A stretch of 64,000 bases of DNA from Candidatus Dechloromonas phosphorivorans (GTDB lineage: Bacteria; Pseudomonadota; Gammaproteobacteria; Burkholderiales; Rhodocyclaceae). The stretch lies in assembly GCA_016709495.1 (NCBI GenBank), contig JADJMS010000017.1, positions 1-64,000 of the forward strand, in the 5' to 3' direction. Under the pieces are notes generated by a model that was not told the DNA's origin, made no database searches, and saw nothing but the letters and a program-made list of their open reading frames with translations. Of this stretch, positions 38,624 through 48,400 are shown in pieces (position 1 is the stretch's first letter; each line of letters opens with the position of its first letter). A program made the position numbers and the translations under genes.

Positions 38624-39060
38624 TCCCCCCTCTTGGCAGCCGGTTTGTAGGTATTGGCGACGAGCGGCTTGGCGTCGAATTGCGGCACATGGCACTGCAT
38701 ACAGAAGTAGCGGCGCGGTGAAATATTGCTTTGCTTCTTGTCTTCACGATCCAGATAGTGCGACTTGGCAACCTTGGTTGCGCCGGTTTCTTCAGCACGC
38801 TCCTTGGAATGGCAGTCCATACACTTATTGAAGTTCTGCGTAATGTTGTAACCCTTGATGCTGTGAGGAATCAACGGCGGCTGTTTCTGGAAATTACGCG
38901 GAATGGTTTCCTGATCCTTTTCCGGACGGAACATGTCGATCTTTGAATTCCCCTCGATCGTTACATTACCAATTTCATTGACCAGTTCCTGCGCACCAAC
39001 GCTGCCCACTCCCGAAAGGAGTACTGCAGCAGCCAGTGCCAGAGCGGGTATAAATCTCAT
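38620..39060 (-). CDS. napB: Diheme cytochrome c NapB
   Basis: Small electron-transfer subunit of periplasmic nitrate reductase. 146 residues. A Sec signal peptide (ALALAAAVLLSGVGSVGA) is cut near residue 23. Two heme sites, CMDCH (80-84) and CMQCH (120-124), and the distal His residues expected for NapB are present. The stop overlaps the napC start; a hairpin separates it from napA. Confidence 0.95.
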   Translation of the reverse strand: MRFIPALALAAAVLLSGVGSVGAQELVNEIGNVTIEGNSKIDMFRPEKDQETIPRNFQKQPPLIPHSIKGYNITQNFNKCMDCHSKERAEETGATKVAKSHYLDREDKKQSNISPRRYFCMQCHVPQFDAKPLVANTYKPAAKRGE

Positions 39061-39078
39061 GGTTTATTACCTCCGATG

Positions 39079-39102
39079 AGCGGTCGGTGTTTGCCGACCG
39101 CT
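39079..39102 (-). promoter_or_regulatory. Intercistronic hairpin between napA and napB
   Basis: AGCGGTCGG and CCGACCGCT form a 9-bp perfect stem with a 6-base loop in the 73-base gap between napA and napB. No T-run. It could stabilise the napDA part of the mRNA or lower napBC output. Confidence 0.55.
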
Positions 39103-39133
39103 TGTTCATTCATTATTTTGAAGTTATCTGGCT

Positions 39134-41647
39134 TCAGGCACGCGTTACCTTGACGGCACACTTCTTGTAATCGGTTTCTTTCGAAATCGGGCAAGTTGCA
39201 TCAAGCGTCAGCTTGTTGACCAGGCGACCGGCATCAAAGAACGGAATGAACACCAGACCACGCGGCGGCTTGTTACGTCCACGCGTTTCAACACGCAATT
39301 TGATCTCGCCACGACGCGAAGCTACCTTAACCTCCATGCCGCGCTGCAAACCACGAGCCTTGGCATCATCCGGGTGCATAAAGACAACTGCATCAGGAAA
39401 CGCTTTGTAAAGTTCGGGCACGCGACGTGTCATGGTGCCGGTGTGCCAGTGTTCGAGAACACGGCCAGTAGACATCCACATGTCGAATTCTTTGTCCGGC
39501 GATTCGGCTGGCGGCTGGTAGGGCAGCGCGAAGATGATTGCCTTGTTATCCTTGTGGCCGTAAAACTTAACGCCTTCACCTTTCTTGACGTAAGGATCGT
39601 ACCCCTCGCGGAAACGCCACAGCGTTTCTTTGCCATCAACCACAGGCCAGCGCAGGCCACGGGCCTGGTGATAGGTTTCGAACGGTGCCAGATCGTGACC
39701 GTGGCCACGACCAAAGGCTGCGTATTCCTCGAACAAGCCTTTTTGCGGGTAGAAACCGAGCAACTTGGCTTCATCGTTGTCAAATCCAGCTTGAATTTCA
39801 GTGGCTTTAAACTTGTTGACCACGCCATTTGCGAAAAGCGCGTCAAACATAGTCTTGCCCTTGAGCTTTGGTGCCTTGGCCAGCAAATCAGCCGGCCAGA
39901 CCTCTTCCATCTTGAAGCGCTTGGAGAACTCCATCAACTGCCAGAGATCGGAACGAGCCTCACCCGGTGCCTTGACCTGCTGACGCCAGAACTGGGTCCG
40001 CCGCTCTGCATTACCGAACGCTCCCTCTTTCTCAACCCACATCGCCGTCGGCAGCACGAGGTCAGCGGCCATTGCCGAAACCGTCGGATAGGGGTCAGAA
40101 ACGACAATGAAGTTCTCCGGCTTGCGCCAGCCCGGATAGAGCTCTTCATTGATGTTCGGGCCGGCCTGCATGTTGTTGTTGCACTGCTGCCAGTAGAAAT
40201 TAACCTTGCCATCCTTCAGCGCACGTGCCATCGCCACAGCGTGGAAGCCGATCTTGTCGGGAATCGTGCCTTCCGGCAGTTGCCACAACTCTTCCGTATG
40301 CTTGCGGTGATCCGGGTTGGTGACGACCATGTCTGCAGGCAGGCGGTGCGAGAAGGTACCGACTTCGCGCGCCGTACCGCAGGCGGACGGCTGACCGGTC
40401 AGCGAGAACGGGCTGTTACCAGGCTCGGAAATCTTGCCAGTCAGCAGATGGATGTTATAGACGAGGTTGTTGGCCCAGGTGCCACGTGTATGCTGATTGA
40501 AACCCATGGTCCAGAAGGACGTGACCTTGATCTTCGGGTCGGCATACAACTCAGCCAGAGACTTGAGATCCTTGACCGAGACACCAGAAAGTTTGGAGAC
40601 CTTCTCGGCGGTGTAATCCGCCACGAATTTCTTGTATTCGTCAAAAGTGATCGTTTCAGATTTACCGGTATCACCCTTCGGTTTGCCATCAGCACCCGGA
40701 TATCCGTTGCTGGTCGCATCCTTTTCCAGCGCATGCGTCGGACGCAGGCCGTAGCCAATGTCGGTAGCACTCTTCTTGAAATTGATATTCCTGTCGATGA
40801 AGGCCTGATTCACCTTGCCATTGGTGATGATGTAGTTGGCGATGTAATTGAGGATCGCCAAATCCGTCTGCGGCGTGAATATCATCGGCAGGTCAGCCAG
40901 CTCGTAGGAGCGGTGCTCGAAAGTCGACAATACCGCCACCTTGACACCCTTGTTCGATAACTTGCGGTCGGTGATGCGGGTCCACAGAATCGGGTGCATC
41001 TCGGCCATGTTCGAACCCCAGAGCACGAAGGCATCAGCATGCTCGATATCGTCGTAGCAACCCATCGGCTCGTCGATACCAAAGGTACGCATAAAGCCGG
41101 CAACGGCCGAGGCCATGCAGTGGCGTGCATTGGGATCAAGGTTATTAGTGCGGAAGCCGGCTTTCATGAGCTTGGCGGCGGCATAGCCTTCCCAAACGGT
41201 CCATTGACCGGAGCCAAACATGGCAAGGCCGTTCGGCCCCTTGGCCTTCAAGGTTTCTTTAACCTTGAGTTCCATAATGTCAAAAGCCTGGGTCCAGGTG
41301 ATTGGTGTGAATTCGCCGTTCTTGTCGTACTTGCCATCCTTCATGCGCAGCAAGGGCGTCTTGAGACGATCAGAACCATACATGATCTTGGACAGGAAAT
41401 AGCCCTTGATACAGTTCAAGCCACGATTGACCGGTGCATCCGGGTCACCCTGAGTGGCCACGACACGGCCTTCTTGTGTACCAACCAGCACACTGCAGCC
41501 AGTGCCGCAGAAGCGGCAAGGTGCCTTGTCCCAGCGAATCTCGTCCTTGCCAGCAGCAACTGCTGCCGTTGGAGCCGTCATGCCGGCTGCTGAAATGGCC
41601 GCTGCTGCCGCATTGGCCTTGATGAAATCACGTCGATTGAGCTTCAC
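39134..41647 (-). CDS. napA: Periplasmic nitrate reductase catalytic subunit NapA
   Basis: Molybdenum enzyme that reduces nitrate to nitrite. 837 residues, typical. The Tat signal has NRRDFIK with a following hydrophobic Ala-rich stretch. The [4Fe-4S] cluster ligands are Cys44, Cys47, Cys51 and Cys79 (CRFCGTGC, GLNCIKGYF). The molybdenum ligand is Cys177 in RHCMASAVAGF. The bis-MGD domains include GSNMAEMHPILW and QCNNNMQAGPN. The start overlaps the napD stop, so the chaperone and its client are coupled. Confidence 0.97.
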   Translation of the reverse strand: MKLNRRDFIKANAAAAAISAAGMTAPTAAVAAGKDEIRWDKAPCRFCGTGCSVLVGTQEGRVVATQGDPDAPVNRGLNCIKGYFLSKIMYGSDRLKTPLLRMKDGKYDKNGEFTPITWTQAFDIMELKVKETLKAKGPNGLAMFGSGQWTVWEGYAAAKLMKAGFRTNNLDPNARHCMASAVAGFMRTFGIDEPMGCYDDIEHADAFVLWGSNMAEMHPILWTRITDRKLSNKGVKVAVLSTFEHRSYELADLPMIFTPQTDLAILNYIANYIITNGKVNQAFIDRNINFKKSATDIGYGLRPTHALEKDATSNGYPGADGKPKGDTGKSETITFDEYKKFVADYTAEKVSKLSGVSVKDLKSLAELYADPKIKVTSFWTMGFNQHTRGTWANNLVYNIHLLTGKISEPGNSPFSLTGQPSACGTAREVGTFSHRLPADMVVTNPDHRKHTEELWQLPEGTIPDKIGFHAVAMARALKDGKVNFYWQQCNNNMQAGPNINEELYPGWRKPENFIVVSDPYPTVSAMAADLVLPTAMWVEKEGAFGNAERRTQFWRQQVKAPGEARSDLWQLMEFSKRFKMEEVWPADLLAKAPKLKGKTMFDALFANGVVNKFKATEIQAGFDNDEAKLLGFYPQKGLFEEYAAFGRGHGHDLAPFETYHQARGLRWPVVDGKETLWRFREGYDPYVKKGEGVKFYGHKDNKAIIFALPYQPPAESPDKEFDMWMSTGRVLEHWHTGTMTRRVPELYKAFPDAVVFMHPDDAKARGLQRGMEVKVASRRGEIKLRVETRGRNKPPRGLVFIPFFDAGRLVNKLTLDATCPISKETDYKKCAVKVTRA

Positions 41648-41901
41648 GCTTGGACCTCCTCAGTCACTAAATCGTCATCGCTATATTGATAAACCATGGC
41701 GACCGAAAGGACGCCGGGTAAGTTATGCAGGGCAACGTAGCTGTCTGCGGCCGAGTTCGTATCCTCGTCTTCGAGCGTGACAACCATTTTTCCTTCCGGG
41801 CTGAAGGCATGGATCTCCACACCGGCCATTCCGGACAACAAAGCGCTTGCCTCATCGAGTCGCGCCGGCGAAATGTGCACGATGGCACTGGAAATATTCA
41901 T
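41644..41901 (-). CDS. napD: Nitrate reductase maturation chaperone NapD
   Basis: Small cytoplasmic protein that binds the NapA Tat signal and holds back export until the cofactor is in. About 85 residues from MNISSAIVHISPARLDEA. The family pattern, MAGVEIHAFSPEGKMVVTLE and a C-terminal LPGVLSVAMVYQY, is clear. The ATG at 41901 has a GGAGG site eight bases upstream, better than an earlier in-frame ATG at 41925. First gene of napDABC; napE, F, G and H are absent. Confidence 0.92.
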   Translation of the reverse strand: MNISSAIVHISPARLDEASALLSGMAGVEIHAFSPEGKMVVTLEDEDTNSAADSYVALHNLPGVLSVAMVYQYSDDDLVTEEVQA

Positions 41902-41986
41902 TGAACCAACCCTCCTGTTGATCACGGACTACGACCAGCAATCCAGATCTCGGGCGCCATGATCCCGTTTTGTCTGGAAAATTCAG

Positions 41987-42000
41987 TTGATCTGAATCAA
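41987..42000 (-). promoter_or_regulatory. FNR-type box upstream of napDABC
   Basis: TTGATCTGAATCAA is a perfect match to the FNR consensus TTGAT-N4-ATCAA. Its centre is at about 41993.5, 92 bases before the napD start. If it sits near -41, a start site near 41952 is predicted, with GATCAT as a possible -10. Fits anaerobic activation of nitrate respiration. Confidence 0.8.
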
Positions 42001-42075
42001 GCCAATCTAGCTTGCCGGGTCTTTACTGCCAATGCCTTATATCGAACTACTACTTTTGGACTACATTGCTAGCCC

Positions 42076-42112
42076 ATAGTTTTCACCTATCTGAAGAATA
42101 CTTTTATCCAAT
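42076..42112 (+). promoter_or_regulatory. OxyR binding site upstream of ahpC
   Basis: Four quarter-sites ATAG, CTAT, ATAC and CAAT at 42076, 42087, 42098 and 42109 are each separated by seven bases. This is the ATAG-N7-CTAT-N7-ATAG-N7-CTAT layout contacted by the OxyR tetramer. It ends just before the presumed -35 region of ahpC. Two quarter-sites are exact and two differ by one base. Confidence 0.75.
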
Positions 42113-42141
42113 TGGCTCTATCAAGTCATGACTTTTAATAT
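42112..42141 (+). promoter_or_regulatory. ahpC promoter
   Basis: TTGGCT (42112-42117) and TAATAT (42136-42141) with an 18-base spacer, 36 bases before the ahpC ATG. The -35 is poor, as expected for a promoter that needs OxyR. Confidence 0.5.
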
Positions 42142-42176
42142 GCATCCATCGCAACGTTTCAACCAAGGAGAAAACC

Positions 42177-42740
42177 ATGTCACTCATCAACACCAAAGTT
42201 CAGCCGTTCAAGGCCCAGGCTTTCCACAATGGCAAGTTCATCGAAGTCACCGAAGCCAACCTGAAGGGGAAATGGTCTGTCGTAATCTTCATGCCAGCTG
42301 CCTTCACCTTCAACTGCCCGACCGAAATCGAAGATGCCGCCAATAACTACGCAGAATTCCAGAAGGCTGGCGCCGAGGTCTACATTGTCACCACCGACAC
42401 CCACTTCTCGCATAAGGTCTGGCACGAAACCTCGCCGGCCGTTGGCAAGGCCCAGTTCCCGCTGGTTGGTGACCCGACGCACGCCCTGACCCGCGCTTTC
42501 GATGTGCATATCGACGAAGAAGGCCTGGCCCTGCGTGGCACTTTCGTGATCAATCCGGACGGCGTCATCAAGACCGTTGAAATCCATTCCAACGAAATTG
42601 CCCGCGACGTTTCCGAAACCCTACGCAAGCTGAAGGCCGCCCAATACACCGCCTCCCACCCGGGAGAAGTTTGCCCGGCCAAGTGGAAGGAAGGCGAGGC
42701 CACCCTGGCGCCGTCGCTGGATCTGGTCGGCAAGATCTAA
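42177..42740 (+). CDS. ahpC: Alkyl hydroperoxide reductase subunit C
   Basis: 2-Cys peroxiredoxin that removes hydrogen peroxide and organic peroxides. 187 residues. The peroxidatic Cys47 is in AAFTFNCPTEIEDAA and the resolving Cys166 in HPGEVCPAKW. A good AAGGAG site precedes the ATG. It is recharged by AhpF, encoded 105 bases downstream. A hairpin and a motif-bearing palindrome separate the two genes, so AhpC can be made in excess. Confidence 0.96.
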   Translation: MSLINTKVQPFKAQAFHNGKFIEVTEANLKGKWSVVIFMPAAFTFNCPTEIEDAANNYAEFQKAGAEVYIVTTDTHFSHKVWHETSPAVGKAQFPLVGDPTHALTRAFDVHIDEEGLALRGTFVINPDGVIKTVEIHSNEIARDVSETLRKLKAAQYTASHPGEVCPAKWKEGEATLAPSLDLVGKI

Positions 42741-42754
42741 ATAGATAAATGAAG

Positions 42755-42776
42755 CCGCTCCTGGTAACGGGAGCGG
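42755..42776 (+). terminator. Hairpin between ahpC and ahpF
   Basis: CCGCTCC (42755-42761) and GGAGCGG (42770-42776) form a 7-bp stem with an 8-base loop, 14 bases after the ahpC stop. No T-run follows; probably a partial terminator or a stabiliser of the ahpC transcript. Confidence 0.5.
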
Positions 42777-42783
42777 TGGATTT

Positions 42784-42819
42784 CAGCGAAATGTTACGGT
42801 CAACCGCCATATTTCAGTG
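42784..42819. repeat. Palindromic copy of the dispersed GTTACGGTCAAC motif
   Basis: Non-coding copy of the 12-mer (42793-42804) within a centred imperfect palindrome: GAAAT (42788-42792) pairs with ATTTC (42811-42815), and CGGT pairs with ACCG around CA. It sits between ahpC and ahpF. A similar palindromic copy is at 660-690. Confidence 0.6.
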
Positions 42820-42845
42820 AAATTCGCACTGCAAGGGAGAACAAA

Positions 42846-44398
42846 ATGCTCGACGCAAATATCAAGACACAACTCAAGGCCTACCTCGAAAAGCTGCAAC
42901 AGCCGATCGAACTGGTTGCTTCACTCGACGACAGCGCCAAGGCGCAGGAAATGCGTAGCCTGTTGTTGGACATCGTTGAACTCTCGCCCAAAGTCAGCCT
43001 GCGTGAAAACGGCAATGCCACGCTGCGCCCGTCCTTCGCGATTGGCTTGCCGGGCCAGATGCCGCGCATCACCTTTGCCGGCATTCCAATGGGGCACGAA
43101 TTCACCTCGCTCGTCCTTGCCCTGCTGCAAACCGGCGGCCACCCACCCAAGGTCGATGCCGAAATCATCGCGCAGATCAAGGCGCTGCCCGGCACCTTCA
43201 ATTTCGAAACCTTCATTTCGCTGTCCTGCCACAACTGCCCGGATGTCGTTCAGGCGCTAAACCTGATGGCTGTCCTCAACCCCGGCGTTACCAGCACGAT
43301 GATCGATGGCGGCATGTTCCAGGGCGAAGTGGACCAGCGCAAGATCATGGCCGTGCCCACCATTTTCCTGAATGGTGAAGAATTTGGCGCCGGCCGCATG
43401 AGCATCGAGGAAATCATCGCCAAACTCGATACTGGCTCAGCCGCCCGCGACGCCGAAAACTCAACGCTAAAGCAAGCTATGACGTACTGGTCATCGGCGG
43501 CGGCCCGGCAGGTGCTTCGGCGGCGATTTACGCCGCACGCAAAGGCATCCGTACCGGCTTGCTCGCCGAGCGTTTCGGCGGCCAAGTGATGGATACGCTG
43601 GCGATTGAAAACTTCATTTCGGTCAAAGCCACCGATGGCCCCAAGCTGGTCATGGGTCTTGAAGAACACGTCAAGGATTACGACGTAGACATCATGAATC
43701 TGCAGCGCGCCACCCAATTGATTCCCGGTGATCTTATTGAGATCAAGCTGGAAAACGGCGCATCATTGAAGAGCAAGTCAGTCATCATTTCCACCGGCGC
43801 CCGCTGGCGCGAGATGAACGTGCCGGGCGAGCAGGAATATCGTGGCAAGGGCGTCGCTTACTGCCCGCACTGCGATGGTCCGCTGTTCAAGGGCAAGCGC
43901 GTGGCGGTGATCGGCGGCGGCAACTCCGGCGTCGAGGCGGCGATTGATCTCGCCGGCATTGTCGGTCATGTCACTCTGCTCGAATTCGACGGCCAGTTGC
44001 GCGCCGATGCCGTTTTGCAACGCAAGCTGTTAAGCCTGCCCAATGTCACGGTGATCACCAAGGCGCTGACCACTGAAGCGACCGGTGATGGCGAAAAGGT
44101 TAATGGTCTGCTTTACAAGAATCGCGACAGCGGTGAAATCCACCGCGTCGATCTCGAAGGCATTTTCGTGCAGATCGGCCTGTTGCCGAACACGGACTGG
44201 CTAAAGGGTACGGTCAACCTGTCAAAACACGGCGAAATTGAGGTTGATGCCAAAGGTCAGACGTCCGTACCCGGCGTATTCGCTGCCGGCGACTGCACCA
44301 CCGTGCCTTACAAGCAGATCATCATCGCCATGGGTGAAGGTGCCAAGGCCTCATTGGGTGCCTTTGACCACCTGATCCGGACATCTGCCCCCGCTTGA
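42846..44398 (+). CDS. ahpF: Alkyl hydroperoxide reductase subunit F (frameshifted here)
   Basis: Flavoprotein that reduces AhpC with NADH. The N-terminal double thioredoxin-like domain holds CHNCPDVVQALN; the thioredoxin-reductase-like part has CPHCDGPLF (redox Cys pair), GGGNSGVEAAIDLAG and the FAD end GVFAAGDCTTVPYKQI. The frame breaks at AAAA 43456-43459: one more A gives EKLNAKASYDVLVIGGGPAGASAAIYAARKG. Total about 517 residues. Its last 77 bases are antisense to the HD-GYP gene. Probable sequence error. Confidence 0.93.
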
Positions 44399-45476
44399 TT
44401 GACTTCTGACTGGCCTTGAGCATTTCAAGGTCAGTCAGCGCACCATATTCATCGGCGTAATTTTCCTTGATCCGCAGGATATCCGGCAAAGCCTTGCGAA
44501 AGGCTTTCATCAATTCAGGGTCAAACTGGCGACCATCTTCAGTCTCCATGATCTTTAACGACTCTTCGACCGAGTAAGCAGGTTTGTACGAACGAACCGA
44601 GATCAGCGCATCAAAGACATCTGCGATTGCCACAATTCGTCCTTCGATGGGAATTTCTTCACCGGTCAAACGCCGGGGATAGCCACGACCGTCCCAGCGC
44701 TCATGATGCGTCAAGGCAATAATGCTGGCAGACTCCAGCAAAGAATTATCGTGCGGCCCGATAATCTCGGCCCCCATAGTCGGATGGGTTTCCATCAGCG
44801 CCCACTCGCCCGCATCAAGTTTGCCCGGCTTGAGCAGAATGGCATCAGGGATGCCAATCTTCCCGACATCGTGCATCGGAGCTGCAAAAAAAATCTTGTC
44901 GATTGCCTCTTTTCCCATCCCGTGGGCTTCGGCAATCAGACGCGCATAATGCGCCATGCGTATGACATGGTTTCCGGTCTCGTTATCCTTGAATTCAGCA
45001 GCGCGTCCCAGACAGTATATGATCTGCTGACGCGTAATACTAAGTTCGTCAGTGCGCTGGACAACCATCCGTTCAAGTTCTCGCGTCTGGTCATACAGTG
45101 CCAGATGAGTGCGCACTCTTGCCATCACGATTGGTGGACTGAAGGGTTTGGTAATGTAGTCGACTGCCCCAATCTCCAGCCCCAGGCGCTCGTCGTCAAC
45201 TGAAGTCATCGCCGTGACAAAGATGACCGGAATGCGCCGCCGGTCAGGATTGGCTTTAAGTCGGCGACAAACATCATAGCCGGACAAGCCCGGCATCATG
45301 ATATCCAGCAAAATGAGATCAGGCGGTTCATCGGAGTAAATGATCCGTAATGCCTTCTCGCCATTGGTGGCTACTCGCACTCGGTACTCGCCGCCGAGTA
45401 TCTCGCTGAGCAGATCAAGGTTTTCCGCAGTGTCGTCAACGACCAGAACAGTTTGTTTTGCGAGCAATTGGGCCAT
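44322..45476 (-). CDS. Response regulator with HD-GYP output (c-di-GMP phosphodiesterase type)
   Basis: About 384 residues. The REC domain has VLVVDDTAENLDLL, phospho-acceptor Asp in LILLDIMMPGLSG and FVTAMTS...KPF. The HD-GYP domain follows, with HDVGKIGIPD, HHERWDGRGYPRRL and VADVFDAL-type residues (IVAIADVFDALIS). The expected activity is hydrolysis of cyclic di-GMP. The start is the ATG at 45476 rather than an upstream TTG. It is downstream of the damaged hybrid kinase gene and probably its partner. The last 25 or so residues, antisense to ahpF, do not look conserved. Confidence 0.9.
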   Translation of the reverse strand: MAQLLAKQTVLVVDDTAENLDLLSEILGGEYRVRVATNGEKALRIIYSDEPPDLILLDIMMPGLSGYDVCRRLKANPDRRRIPVIFVTAMTSVDDERLGLEIGAVDYITKPFSPPIVMARVRTHLALYDQTRELERMVVQRTDELSITRQQIIYCLGRAAEFKDNETGNHVIRMAHYARLIAEAHGMGKEAIDKIFFAAPMHDVGKIGIPDAILLKPGKLDAGEWALMETHPTMGAEIIGPHDNSLLESASIIALTHHERWDGRGYPRRLTGEEIPIEGRIVAIADVFDALISVRSYKPAYSVEESLKIMETEDGRQFDPELMKAFRKALPDILRIKENYADEYGALTDLEMLKASQKSIKRGQMSGSGGQRHPMRPWHLHPWR

Positions 45477-45493
45477 GAAGGCGTTTCTCCGGT

Positions 45494-48400
45494 TCAAGCA
45501 GGGGGGAGTTGGCAGACAATTTCTCTTAACAACTCGCTGGCAGACTCGAAATCATAACGCGAAATATGACGACTCAGTTGCTGAAGTTTCTCGGCTTCGA
45601 AATGCCCCTCAAGGTCAGCTGCAAAACCTGGGCGGTGCTTTGCAAAGCGTTCGCGCCGAGATTGCCGGCCAAACCCTTCAAAGTATGCGCATCACGCCGA
45701 GCCGTTTCAAGATCCTTACTATCCAGCGCCTGCCGCAGGCGACTGAGTACATCACCCTGATCCTCATGAAAGCGCTTGAGCAATTGGGAGAACAAAGCCG
45801 TGTTGCCATTTAGACGACCCAAAGCCGCTACCAGATCAAGCCCCGGCAAATCCGGCAGGGTCCGTGGCACACCACCGGCCATATTGGGCGTGGTATGCAT
45901 CCATTTGCCGAGCGTTGCGTAGAGCAGATTGACATCCAGTGGTTTACTCAGGTGGTCGCTCATACCACTCGCAAAACAAAGCTCCCGGATCTCTGGCCTG
46001 CACGCCTGCCGTAAGGGCAATAACCGGCAAATCGGCAAAACGACGGTCTGCGCGTAAGCGGCGAGTTGCCTCAAAGCCGTCCATGACCGGCATTTGACAA
46101 TCCATCAACACCGCATCAAATTGCTCCCGTTCCAAACAGGCCAGCGCCTCCAGCCCATTATTTGCCGTGGTAACGACTATCCCTACCGCCTGCAACAATT
46201 GTTCCGCAAGCTCCTGATTTACCGGGTTATCCTCAACAAGCAATACGCGGCGATCAGTCATCATACTGACCTGAGGGACCGGCGAACCACGCCGCAAAGC
46301 CGCCGGATTTCGTTGATGGAGCGCCTCGGCAATACTGTCAAAGAGGCTGGAAGGCGTCACCGGTTTGGCCAGAATGGCATCCGCCGTTACCTCGCCAAGT
46401 GCCGCCAGCAAGGCGCAGCCATCGTAGGCAGTGGTCATCATGATCGCCGGCAAATTTTGCAGCGGCCGGGTTCGGCGCAGATGCAGCAACGTTGCAACGC
46501 CATCCATACCTGGCATTTTCCAGTCGAGGATGCAGAGACCGTATGGCTGCCCGGCATTTTCGGCAAGCTGCAATTCGGCCAGAGCCGCCTCCCCACTGTC
46601 GACCGCATGGCAGCTAAAGCCGAGGTTACCAAGCATTTGCGTGAAAATCTGACGGGCGCTGTCATTGTCATCGGCGATCAGAATGCGCAATCCAGATACG
46701 GCGCTTTCGTTGATCAGGCGTGTTCACGCTGCTGCCTTGCCGGCACAAAACGGTGAAATGAAAACAACTACCAACACCGGGCGTGCTTCTGACACCAATT
46801 TCGCCCGCCATCAACTCGACCAGACGACGACTGATCGAAAGCCCCAGCCCCGTGCCGCCATAACGCCGGGTCGTTGAGGTATCGGCCTGGGAAAATGGGG
46901 CAAAAAGTCGAGCCTGCTCTTCTTCACTGATACCAATACCGGTGTCGCTGACTTCAAAACCAAGGGTGATGCCATCACTACGTCGAATAGCGGAGACACG
47001 AACGGTAACCTCTCCACTTTCCGTAAACTTCAGCGCATTGCCAACCAGATTGACCAGCACCTGCCCAAGGCGCATCGGGTCACCAATAAGCACATCGGGC
47101 ATCGCTGGTGCCAGATCAAACAACAATTCCAACCCTTTGTCACAAGCCCGTTGTGCACAAAGATCGGCAACGTGTTGCAACACATCCTCCAGACGGAAGT
47201 CGACGCGCTCAATACGCATCATGCCCGCCTCTATTTTGGAGAAATCGAGAATATCGTTAATGATGCCTAGCAGACTGTGTCCTGCAGCATCAATTTTCTC
47301 CAGATAATTTTTCTGGCGGCTATCCAGCGATGTTTGCAAGGCCAGATGAGTCATGCCCAGAATGGCATTCATCGGCGTCCGGATTTCGTGACTCATATTG
47401 GCCAAGAAATCGGCCTTGGCCGCTGTGGCGGCCTGGGCGACCAAAGAAGCCTCATTTGCCTGACGTTCGGCAACCTTGAGCGGCGTGATATCAACAATCA
47501 CCCCAACCAAACCACCGGGCGTACCATCCGGATTGCGGAAACCGGTTACCGAGTACAGGGTGTGATGCGTCTCCGCATCGGCGAACACCATGTCCACCTC
47601 GCGACTGACCCGGCTACCAGCGGCAATCACCGCTTCATCCTCCGCCTGATAAGCAAACCGTTCGGCTTCCGGCAGATATTCCAGATCGAGTACCCGTTTG
47701 CCAACAAAGCTTTGCCGGCTGACTGCAAAAACTGCCTCATACGCCAGGTTGCAACCAAGAAATCGTGTATCGGCTGCCTTGTAAAAAATAGGATTGGGTA
47801 TCGTATCGATCAATGCCTGCATCAAGGTGAACTGGCGTTGTAACTCGCTGGTACGCTCGATAACTTTTGCTTCCATGACTGCATTTGCATCGCGCAAACG
47901 CTGCCGCATCTGCTCCTGAGCCTGGGCCAACTGGGTGATTTCCTGCCACGGCGCGTCGGTACTTACCTGGCTATCCAGCTCCAGGCGTCCAATACGCTCA
48001 CTGTCCCAGTGCCAGGCGCACCAGCGGACTGCCAAAACGACGTGCCACCCGAATGGCAACAGCAGTCCCGGCAAGGAGAGAGGCTAAAGCAATCAGGAGC
48101 AGCAAGAGATTGCCCCGACTAATTAGCAAAAATTCGCTTTCTGGGGCGAAAACACCCCAGCCAGATCTTCCGCTGCCCCGCCAAGATCGGTCGAAACAGG
48201 CTAAACCAGGTATCGCCATCCGCCTGGTAAGTAGACATTCGTCGTTCTGCCTGCCCTGACTTGCGCCAAGCCTGCAAGCCCTCGCTCACCCCGGAAATCG
48301 CCAACTCTTCCGGTGTTTTGAGGACTGCCGCCCTGAGCTTGTCACGGTCATTCAAACGGGGTCAGCAGGCAGAGCCAGGAATCGGCCATCCTCCTGAAAC

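Noticed and set aside
39374..40960. 528-codon open frame antisense to napA
   Set aside because: napA is certain on the minus strand. The antisense translation has no domain, start signal or operon context.
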